NCBI GenBank assembly: GCA_937881505.1
Contig: CALGEM010000360.1
Span: 1-9,370 of the forward strand
Length of the DNA: 9,370 bases
Origin: an uncultured euryarchaeote
Lineage (GTDB): Archaea > Thermoplasmatota > Poseidoniia > Poseidoniales > Poseidoniaceae
Direction of reading: 5' to 3'
Below the pieces are notes generated by a model. The model was not told where the DNA came from. It searched no databases and worked only from the letters and a program-made list of their open reading frames with translations. A program made the translations under genes and the position numbers. Below, piece by piece: positions 1 through 5,981 of this stretch; positions within the stretch are counted from its first letter, which is position 1, and every line of letters starts with the position of its first letter.

Positions 1-123
1 CAACGACTCAAGGTGGTCGGGTAGAGCGGGGTGGTCGCCGTGGGTTGCCATCAGCCCGTTGGTCGGTGCCGTCGGCCCTTGACCCTTCGCCCCAAAAACG
101 GCGCAGTAAGCGGGTTCAAGCAC
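1..123 (-). CDS. Partial CDS, N-terminus of unidentified protein (runs off left edge)
   Basis: The reverse strand stays open from a GTG at 121-123 to the window edge, giving 41 residues that begin LEPAYCAVFGAKGQG and continue through MATHGDHPALPDHLESL. The GTG overlaps the stop codon of the preceding membrane-protein gene (GTGCTTGA, four-base type overlap extended to eight bases), which would suit translational coupling. An in-frame ATG at 49-51 is an alternative start and would leave only 17 residues in the window. Neither start has a clear Shine-Dalgarno sequence. I do not recognise the family: too little is present. That the frame is coding is inferred from its openness, plausible composition and tight packing behind a same-strand gene. 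It could be a chance open frame followed by a gene starting at 51. Confidence 0.45.
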   Translation of the reverse strand, partial: MLEPAYCAVFGAKGQGPTAPTNGLMATHGDHPALPDHLESL

Positions 124-469
124 GGCTTGGTTGCATCATGTAGCCGGTCAGCCAAAACGAGCCAATGAACGACAGGGAGAGGATGTAAGCGCCCACGGTT
201 GGGAACGCCCAAATGGAAATGGACAGTTGTGCGAAGACGACGATGCTGAGCACCACGGCCAACATGTTCCACGGGCCGCTGCCTGAAAGGTTGAGATAAT
301 CAAAGGTGGATTCTCGCTCAGATAGGCCCCAAATCACGCCGGTCAAACCGCACAGAGCAATGAGAGTGAGAACGCCGTCCATCACCGTCCCTTGGAGATA
401 CCAAACGCCCAAACTGGCGATGAGGCTCGCCCCGAGCATGCGTTGAACGGTGGTCATGGAGAGGCCCAT
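116..469 (-). CDS. Small four-helix membrane protein, unknown function
   Basis: No family recognised. From the ATG at 467-469 the product is 117 residues with four hydrophobic stretches at about 11-27, 30-49, 66-86 and 90-110, separated by a short polar loop around 50-65 (SERESTFDYLN), so a compact integral membrane protein is likely. The frame remains open further upstream to a TTG at 581-583, which would give 155 residues but overlap the oxidoreductase gene by 62 bases; TTG codons at 506-508 and 497-499 and a GTG at 485-487 are intermediate options. Codons between 470 and 510 still look like coding sequence (a charged helix with LRELKNVVPLAERMG), so a TTG start at 508 is a real possibility. 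No start has a convincing Shine-Dalgarno. Position directly downstream of the oxidoreductase and glycosyltransferase suggests the same transcript; a link to surface polysaccharide is inference only. Confidence 0.7.
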   Translation of the reverse strand: MGLSMTTVQRMLGASLIASLGVWYLQGTVMDGVLTLIALCGLTGVIWGLSERESTFDYLNLSGSGPWNMLAVVLSIVVFAQLSISIWAFPTVGAYILSLSFIGSFWLTGYMMQPSRA

Positions 470-521
470 GCGTTCGGCCAAGGGCACGACATTCTTCAAT
501 TCTCGCAAAGAAGTGCTTGGT

Positions 522-1430
522 TCAAACTGATTCCTCTCCGCCGTGGGTGTGGAGCCACGCGCTTTGGTCGATGAGTCGCTCAATCGAGGGGAAGACGTGT
601 TGCTTGGGCGCGGTGAGGTGGGCTAAGAAGTGCTTCCATTCTTCCACGAGTGCTTCGTTTCCCGTTGACTGGAAACTGGTTCGCCCATGTTTGTTGGTGA
701 TGTCAATATCGCCGGTCCCAAAGTCAAGGGTGGCTTGGCCCGATGCCCCTTCTATGTGAAGCAAACGACGTTCTTGAGAAGCCGACCACGCAACCTCAAA
801 GGAGCCTTCGTGCCCAGATGGAAACACCAAATTGACGGAGGCGGTATCGGCCGTGGTGGACTTGTTGACCACCTCCCCCGACATCAATGGTTGGCCCAGC
901 AGCCAAGCGATGAGGTCGAGAGCGTGAACCCCCAAGGTCGATATCGGCTGGGCACCGGCTGGGCGCTCTCGAACGGTTTGCCGCTGGTAATGGACCGAAC
1001 GAACCTCGCCCAGCAAGTCTTGGATGCGAGGCGAGTGAAGGTGTTTGATGGCGTAATGGTGGCGAAGAATGTAGCCCACAACCAAGACCGTGTTTTCTTG
1101 GAGTGAGTTCAGAAAATCACTCGCAACCTCGTGCTCCACAGCCAGCGGTTTTTCAACCAGAGCGGGGAGTGAATGCATGAGTGCTTTCCGAGCCAAATCA
1201 ACATGGGTGTTTGGTGGTGTGACAATGGCCACGCCGTCCAGATGTTCGTGTTCCAGCATTTGGTCGAAGGAGGCGTAGGTGGCGTCCGCTTGAATGCCCG
1301 CCAATTTGTCGGGATCGATGTCGCACACCGCCACCCGTCGCACATGCCCTGTCGACTTGAGGTTCTGCAGGGTACGGAGATGGACGCCGCCCCACCTGCC
1401 GCAACCCACCAATCCAATCGTGAGGCTCAT
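522..1430 (-). CDS. Gfo/Idh/MocA-family oxidoreductase
   Basis: Predicted NAD(P)-dependent dehydrogenase of 302 residues, family known for oxidising or reducing sugars, inositols and nucleotide sugars. The N-terminal Rossmann fold shows the dinucleotide-binding turn GLVGCGRWGG at 6-15, with an acidic residue at the end of beta2 (CDIDP, 36-40). The family EKP motif with its catalytic lysine is at 93-95 and the substrate-domain motif LGVHALDLIAWLLG is at 166-179, with the expected histidine at 169. The aspartate usually found four residues before that histidine is Thr165 here, so catalysis may be altered. The protein is at the short end for the family (usually about 320-380). The ATG start is supported by GAGGG (1437-1441) six bases upstream, overlapping the stop of the glycosyltransferase gene; the two are surely co-transcribed. 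The substrate is unknown; a sugar or nucleotide sugar is inferred from the neighbour. Confidence 0.9.
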   Translation of the reverse strand: MSLTIGLVGCGRWGGVHLRTLQNLKSTGHVRRVAVCDIDPDKLAGIQADATYASFDQMLEHEHLDGVAIVTPPNTHVDLARKALMHSLPALVEKPLAVEHEVASDFLNSLQENTVLVVGYILRHHYAIKHLHSPRIQDLLGEVRSVHYQRQTVRERPAGAQPISTLGVHALDLIAWLLGQPLMSGEVVNKSTTADTASVNLVFPSGHEGSFEVAWSASQERRLLHIEGASGQATLDFGTGDIDITNKHGRTSFQSTGNEALVEEWKHFLAHLTAPKQHVFPSIERLIDQSAWLHTHGGEESV

Positions 1431-1439
1431 GGTCTACCC

Positions 1440-2372
1440 TCAACGATAATGCGAGCTGAGCCACTGGCCCTTTGCGTCTTTGTAGCGTATCTCAAACTGC
1501 TCGGGCGCCGCATCCCACTGCCACCAGCCTTGGTCGTTGAAGCCCATGAATTCGTAAAGTTCTGGCGTGCAATGAACCCCGGTCACGCCGTAGTAATAAG
1601 CGTGAGAGACCCGCGTGGTGATGCGATGCAGGCCTGCCAAATACATCGCCAATGACGTAATGGCGTCTTGACTTGTTGGCGCTGAACGCCAGGGAATGGA
1701 AGGGAAGGGGTTGTGTATCGCTTCGGAAGGCGGGTCCAACCGAGGCCCTTGAGGCATTTGTCGGGCTCGCTTGAGTTGTTGCCGCATGAATCGGCGAATG
1801 CGGTAGTGGGGGCGTTTTGCGTAGGGGCGACGCATGAGGAATTTCTCTTCGTAGGCGTACAACACGGGTTTGATGATGTCCCATGCTCGCTTGGTCAAAC
1901 AATAGGTGACAAAATGCCGATTGGTCAGCTCAACTTGATGCAGATGAGGTTGAAGCTCTTCTTTGGACCCAGCCTCAACGTTCCAAACTTGAACCGTTCC
2001 AACATCGGTGTAGGCTTCAGCCCAGTCGCTGAGGTTCAGCAACGATGTGAGGTAGGTCGGGCTCAACTCAATATCGTCCTCAACCAACACCATGCGGTCG
2101 TAGCCTTGCTCGTCGAGCAATTCACGGCGAGCGCCGATAAGTTGCCGGCCAACGCCCAAATTTTCGGGCCGGGCCACAATCGAGGCGTAAGGAACCCCGC
2201 TTGACTCGATGACATTGCGTAGTGCTTCCTGTTCAGACCCGGGGCCACCATCAAGGAAGTGAACGACATCGACAGTTCCGTTGACCACTTCTGGGCAGGA
2301 ACCGAGCGAACGCAACATGCGCTCAAAATGGTCCGGCCGGCCAAAACCAAAGGTGGCCACCGCCGTGCGCAT
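1440..2372 (-). CDS. GT-A fold glycosyltransferase
   Basis: Predicted sugar-nucleotide-dependent glycosyltransferase of 310 residues. The N-terminus MRTAVATFGFGRPDHFERMLRSL is the usual first strand and helix of a GT-A fold, followed by a strand ending FLDGG (39-43), the conserved-looking RPENLGVGRQ (68-77), and an acidic metal- and nucleotide-binding motif VEDDIE at 97-102, the DxD equivalent. A strongly basic stretch at about 177-206 (many Arg/Lys) may contact membrane or phospholipid acceptor. The C-terminus carries HAYYYGVTGVHCTPELY (257-273). There is no signal peptide or transmembrane helix, so action on the cytoplasmic face is likely. The ATG is set by a good Shine-Dalgarno, GAGGTGA at 2376-2382. 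The oxidoreductase follows after nine bases. Acceptor and donor cannot be told; glycolipid, S-layer glycan or archaellin glycan are all possible. Confidence 0.85.
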   Translation of the reverse strand: MRTAVATFGFGRPDHFERMLRSLGSCPEVVNGTVDVVHFLDGGPGSEQEALRNVIESSGVPYASIVARPENLGVGRQLIGARRELLDEQGYDRMVLVEDDIELSPTYLTSLLNLSDWAEAYTDVGTVQVWNVEAGSKEELQPHLHQVELTNRHFVTYCLTKRAWDIIKPVLYAYEEKFLMRRPYAKRPHYRIRRFMRQQLKRARQMPQGPRLDPPSEAIHNPFPSIPWRSAPTSQDAITSLAMYLAGLHRITTRVSHAYYYGVTGVHCTPELYEFMGFNDQGWWQWDAAPEQFEIRYKDAKGQWLSSHYR

Positions 2373-2375
2373 GGT

Positions 2376-2382
2376 TCACCTC
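2376..2382 (-). promoter_or_regulatory. Shine-Dalgarno of the glycosyltransferase gene
   Basis: On the reverse strand GAGGTGAACC precedes the ATG at 2370-2372. GAGGTGA is complementary to the conserved 3' end of archaeal 16S rRNA and is the best ribosome-binding site in the window. It fixes the start of the glycosyltransferase. Confidence 0.75.
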
Positions 2383-2392
2383 ACACAGGACC

Positions 2393-2404
2393 CCCTCATG
2401 AGGG
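2393..2404. repeat. 12-base perfect palindrome in intergenic gap
   Basis: CCCTCATGAGGG is a perfect 12-base inverted repeat without a loop, in the 52-base gap between the lipoprotein stop and the glycosyltransferase start. Without a loop it is a poor RNA hairpin, so a protein-binding site is more plausible than a terminator. There is no T-run after it on the reverse strand. It may be chance. Confidence 0.35.
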
Positions 2405-2424
2405 TGATGATGGCGCGTGCGGGG

Positions 2425-4788
2425 TCAAGCGTCCCTTGGTTCGCGGTCGCCTTCATCTGACGATGAGTCGTTAGGCCTGTCTTCTTCCCGCTCATCGCTT
2501 TCATCGGATCTTTCCTCCGAAACCGCCACATCATCGCCGTAGTAGTACCGTTCATAGGCGGCCTTAGATGGGGGGATGGAAAGGCGGGCAGATTCTTCCA
2601 TGGTGGTCAAGTTGGTGGCCGTGATGCCGCCGGGAGAAATTGCATACACATAATCGCCCATGAAAATGGAACGGCGAATGTTCTGCTCGCCCCAACCCCA
2701 GTATCGGTTGTCTTCTTCTCGGTCGTAAAACGACGAGTGGTTCACTTCACCGTACAAGGAAAGGTTGCCATCTGTTTCGTTCACCTCTACCAGCATGAGC
2801 TTGGAGATGTGTTGATACGACCACGAGTACCATCCGTTCTCGTACGTTTCTGCGTATCGATAGGTGGAAAGTGGTACGGCGAGCATGGACTTCGGCGACC
2901 AGTACTGGAAGGCTTTGGATTCGTACGTTGCTTCAGAAGACGACCACGACCACATATTAGCTTGGTCGCGTGCAACCGGCGAAAGGCGCAGAGCATCGGC
3001 TTGCAGTGGGTTGGTTGGATCGACAATATCGAACAAGGAAATCTGCGTGCCCGACCAATCAAGGCCCGTTCCGTCTTCGTTGGCCGGGGCAAGGCCAATG
3101 GTCAACAAATGGTCCCTCGAAAGCGGGTGGATGTAGGTGGAAACGCCGGGGACCTTGAGTTCACCAAGGATGGTTGGGTTGGTCTCATCGGCGACGTCAA
3201 TCACCCACAACGGGTCAATTTGTTCGAAGGTCACGATGTAGGCGCGGTCGCCGTCGAAACGTGCGCTCCAGATGCGTTCACCTGGTGCAATGCCGTCCAC
3301 GCGGCCAGCCTCAGCAAGGACTTGCTTCCCCGTGTCAACATCGATTGAACGAACAAGCGTGACAAGTTGGGATGACATCGGTTCGGGGTCGTCCATCCAC
3401 CAGCGCGCCCACTGGCCGACGGTGGTTGCAACCCGAAGTACGCCTTCGTGCTCAGAGAGTGAAAATTGATTCAAAACGGTACCCGCGATACGGCCTGATC
3501 CGGTGTAGAGCGTTGCATCGGGTGCGCTGATGTCAAAGGTGTGGAGGTTGGTCATCTCGTCCATGTCGTCGTTGCCCCAGAACCACCATCCAGAGAACGC
3601 TGATTCAGCCAACACCAACACGTCGCTCGAGGCGTAGACTTGTGGGTAGGTGCCAACGACATGGTCCACTTCATAGTCAAAGTCTGTGGAGGTCAAGTCG
3701 AGTGAGAAGATGCTGGAGATGCCTCGCTCCATGCTGTCCTCTGGCGCAACGAAATCACGGCAAGCGTTGTCGCTCATGGCGTGAACAGCCACTTCGCCGT
3801 TGCTGTATTCGTACACTTGAGGAATCAAATCGGCAAGGGTGAGGCGGTCAAGCGCTTCGCTGTTGCTGAGCATGGTTTGGTAGGCCACCTTTTCTCGAAT
3901 TTCCAAACGGAGGGGGTCATCGTAATTCAAATTCCAATAACCTGTAGGGAGGTTAAGCCAAGACTGCACGCCAGGAACGTCCATCCAAGCGTGTGTGATG
4001 GTTCGGACGGTGCCGTTGATTTCTCGTGCCGTGATGTAAGAGCCTTCGATGAAGAGTTCGCGCTCAACATCAGGGGCGCTGCGGTTCGTGATGTCAAAAA
4101 CCGTGAACTTGGTCAAACTGCTTGTGCGCCACGAACCGTAGTCGTCCTCCCAACCCATGGCGTCGACCACGGGGTGAGATGATGGGATGGACCAAGGATT
4201 CAGCGTGGAAATGACCACGAGTTGGTCGCCGTCGAGCATCATGGCCACGGGGTTTCCAGAAAGTGTGGTGTTGTACGCCTCTTCCAGCGCTCCAAATTCA
4301 GGTACGCCGAAGATGTGGAGGTTACGACCTTGGAGGTAGTAGATGTGGTAGCCGTCGGTCTTCACGAAATCGGCCTCATCAACGCCCGCCTCCTGGTTGT
4401 TGGTGCCTGAGAAATCCTCACCTTCCACGCGATTTGGTGCTGTCGTCCTTGGCTGAGCGGTCGTACTGGTGTCGGCCACGGCCCCGTCGTCCATGGCCAT
4501 TTCAGCATCCTCGGCCCACATGAAATCACCATAGTAGTACTGCTCGGCAACCGCTTGCATAAGTTCGACCCGGTATTGTTCTTCGATGGATTGTTTCAGA
4601 GATTGTTCCAGTTCTCCGCAATCATCGTAAGCAAAGAGGTGGGGGCTGGCAACCGTACGAGCGGTGATGGTTGACCAGTCGTCTGGCAGCACCACATCGG
4701 GCACCTCGACGTTTTCTACAGGGTTCAGACAACCGGCTAAGAGCATGGTCAGGCATAAGCCAAGCGCTACGATTGGGGTGCGTTCCAT
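2425..4788 (-). CDS. Secreted lipoprotein with beta-propeller domain (Beta_propel / COG4880 type)
   Basis: Exported protein of 787 residues. The N-terminus has a hydrophobic segment (6-18) and a lipobox LLAGC with Cys20, so lipid anchoring on the outer face of the membrane is expected. After a charged linker containing EQYYYGD (82-88) the family signature begins: SGTNNQEAGVDEADFVKTDG at 127-146, followed by repeated short strands. Further hallmark stretches are SEHEGVLRVATT (445-456), FDGDRAYIVTF (511-521), DPLWVIDVADETNPTILGEL (525-544), YIHPLSRDHLLTIG (552-565) and SLFDIVDPTNP (584-594). These match what I know of the archaeal and bacterial secreted proteins with a C-terminal propeller distantly related to WD40. 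The last 33 residues (755-787) are a Ser/Asp/Glu/Arg-rich tail. The biochemical role of the family is not established; ligand binding or surface scaffolding is inference. The ATG start is followed at once by the signal peptide. A possible promoter lies at 4827-4835. Confidence 0.9.
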   Translation of the reverse strand: MERTPIVALGLCLTMLLAGCLNPVENVEVPDVVLPDDWSTITARTVASPHLFAYDDCGELEQSLKQSIEEQYRVELMQAVAEQYYYGDFMWAEDAEMAMDDGAVADTSTTAQPRTTAPNRVEGEDFSGTNNQEAGVDEADFVKTDGYHIYYLQGRNLHIFGVPEFGALEEAYNTTLSGNPVAMMLDGDQLVVISTLNPWSIPSSHPVVDAMGWEDDYGSWRTSSLTKFTVFDITNRSAPDVERELFIEGSYITAREINGTVRTITHAWMDVPGVQSWLNLPTGYWNLNYDDPLRLEIREKVAYQTMLSNSEALDRLTLADLIPQVYEYSNGEVAVHAMSDNACRDFVAPEDSMERGISSIFSLDLTSTDFDYEVDHVVGTYPQVYASSDVLVLAESAFSGWWFWGNDDMDEMTNLHTFDISAPDATLYTGSGRIAGTVLNQFSLSEHEGVLRVATTVGQWARWWMDDPEPMSSQLVTLVRSIDVDTGKQVLAEAGRVDGIAPGERIWSARFDGDRAYIVTFEQIDPLWVIDVADETNPTILGELKVPGVSTYIHPLSRDHLLTIGLAPANEDGTGLDWSGTQISLFDIVDPTNPLQADALRLSPVARDQANMWSWSSSEATYESKAFQYWSPKSMLAVPLSTYRYAETYENGWYSWSYQHISKLMLVEVNETDGNLSLYGEVNHSSFYDREEDNRYWGWGEQNIRRSIFMGDYVYAISPGGITATNLTTMEESARLSIPPSKAAYERYYYGDDVAVSEERSDESDEREEDRPNDSSSDEGDREPRDA

Positions 4789-4826
4789 GGACCGACCATA
4801 ACTTCGACGGGTATGAAGGAATTGGT

Positions 4827-4835
4827 GATATGTTC
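4827..4835 (-). promoter_or_regulatory. Possible TATA box for the lipoprotein gene
   Basis: Reverse-strand GAACATATC lies in the 51-base gap upstream of the lipoprotein, with its centre about 42 bases before the ATG. An archaeal TATA box about 26 bases before the transcription start would put that start near 4804 and give a leader of about 15 bases. It would separate the lipoprotein from the ftsY block. The match is short, so this is tentative. Confidence 0.3.
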
Positions 4836-4839
4836 GCGC

Positions 4840-5517
4840 TCAAACAGGCAACATGCCCTGTTGGTACGCATAGCCAAGCCCACCAGCGATCAACGCAAGC
4901 AGCACGACAAAGACGAGACGTTTCTTCTTCAGCTTCACCTTTTTCGGCTTCCCAGTGCCTGATTCAACCGGCAGCACCACGGGCAGGTCGGGCAGGATGG
5001 AAGCATCGGGAAGTGGGAGGGGAAGAGTTCCAGGAAGGGGGAGAAGTGGCCCCTCATCGGCTTCAACCTGAATGCGGTCCGGATAGAGTTCGTCAAGGTC
5101 TTCAAGCCCCGGGGCTTCTGGGATGGCCCCCAGAATGGTTTTCCAAACGGCTTCCAAACTTTCACTGGAAACGGGTTTTTGCAACCAGGCCACAGCACCA
5201 GCGGAATACGTTGCATTACGCGCAAGGTCGGCCATCCGAGAAGGAGCGACAAAGACGATGCGGCTTTCACCCCCGTGCTCCCTCATCTCCAGCGCAGCCA
5301 AATGACCGTCCAACGAAGGAATATCGAGGGAAAGAACCACCAGTTCGGGGTCCAAACGGATGTATTCGTCCACCGCCTGGTCGCCATCTTCGCAAAGTTC
5401 AACGTTGAAATTTCGCGTTTTGAAGAGGTTCGTGAGCCGCATGGACGACATGGGGTTGTTGTCAACGATGAGGACGGTGGGCGCCGATTCATCATCTACT
5501 TCGGTGACCAATCCCAT
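4840..5517 (-). CDS. Degenerate receiver-domain protein with C-terminal membrane anchor
   Basis: Product of 225 residues. Residues 14-128 have a CheY-like receiver pattern: VLIVDNNP (15-22) with the metal-binding acid Asp19, LVVLSLDIPSLDG (59-71) on the beta3 strand, a strand ending FVAPS (89-93), and the conserved lysine in QKP (Lys114). The residue aligned with the phospho-acceptor aspartate is Ser63, and the usual Thr/Ser of beta4 is Ala91, so normal phosphorylation looks lost: a pseudo-receiver. A Pro/Leu-rich linker (135-186) leads to a Lys-rich segment (190-200) and one transmembrane helix (about 201-218) with a short tail. By the positive-inside rule the receiver is cytoplasmic. I chose the ATG at 5515-5517; a TTG at 5524-5526 would add three residues. 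It follows the DUF1844-like gene closely on the same strand. Its function is unknown; a membrane-tethered protein-interaction module is my inference. Confidence 0.8.
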   Translation of the reverse strand: MGLVTEVDDESAPTVLIVDNNPMSSMRLTNLFKTRNFNVELCEDGDQAVDEYIRLDPELVVLSLDIPSLDGHLAALEMREHGGESRIVFVAPSRMADLARNATYSAGAVAWLQKPVSSESLEAVWKTILGAIPEAPGLEDLDELYPDRIQVEADEGPLLPLPGTLPLPLPDASILPDLPVVLPVESGTGKPKKVKLKKKRLVFVVLLALIAGGLGYAYQQGMLPV

Positions 5518-5561
5518 GCCAATCAACCCAACGCAACGAGCGATAACTCATCAATCAACCG

Positions 5562-5942
5562 CTACTCTTCCTCGCCTTCAGGTGGAGTTGAGAGGTCTTC
5601 AACAGGGCCGTCTTGGGGTTGGGTGAACGTTTCTCGGATGACGTCGCTTTGAGCCTCTTCTTCCTGTCGTTGCCGGCGGCGTTGCGGCGCTTGCGTGAAT
5701 TGCATTTGCAACTCACTGATGACCGCTCGAAGCATTTGCGTCTCCTGGTCGCTCAAATTCCCGCTGGTCTTGCGCTGAAACATTCGGAGAACTTCGATGC
5801 CCTCTCTTGCCTCACCCATGTTGTAGTGATACGTACCCGATTGGTCGGGCAGAAACCCCATTTGCAACAACGTGGAGCGTTGCAACATTTGGACCATCTG
5901 AAAGAATCGGGCCGCGTCTTCATCAGCAAACATATCCGCCAT
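5562..5942 (-). CDS. DUF1844-like small protein
   Basis: Product of 126 residues, with no signal peptide. Residues 9-83 read like the DUF1844 domain as I know it from bacteria: an N-terminal helix (FFQMVQMLQRSTLLQMG), a short turn (LPDQSGTYHYN), a second helix (AREGIEVLRMFQRKTSGNLS, 45-64) and a third (DQETQMLRAVISELQMQF, 65-82). The KTxGNLS junction and the closing helix are the strongest resemblance. The remainder (87-126) is a basic patch (RRRQRQ) and then an acidic, Pro-rich tail ending EGEEE, probably disordered. The family has no established function. The ATG at 5940-5942 has no Shine-Dalgarno; Met4 is an alternative. It lies 39 bases after ftsY on the same strand, so co-expression with the SRP receptor is likely. 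The family call is by recognition from memory, without a profile search. Confidence 0.72.
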   Translation of the reverse strand: MADMFADEDAARFFQMVQMLQRSTLLQMGFLPDQSGTYHYNMGEAREGIEVLRMFQRKTSGNLSDQETQMLRAVISELQMQFTQAPQRRRQRQEEEAQSDVIRETFTQPQDGPVEDLSTPPEGEEE

Positions 5943-5981
5943 GACAAGCGGTTACGAGTGGGGGTTTTTGTTCCCTACGCC

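Noticed and set aside
1713..2204. Plus-strand open frame of 163 codons
   Set aside because: Antisense to the glycosyltransferase including its VEDDIE motif; no own domain features.
2737..3348. Plus-strand open frame of 203 codons
   Set aside because: Antisense to the core of the beta-propeller gene, whose signature motifs are intact across this stretch.
4671..5408. Plus-strand open frame of 245 codons opposite the lipoprotein start and pseudo-receiver
   Set aside because: It spans two well-supported reverse-strand genes and their intergenic gap; composition is rich in Arg, Pro and Gln, as expected of a shadow frame.
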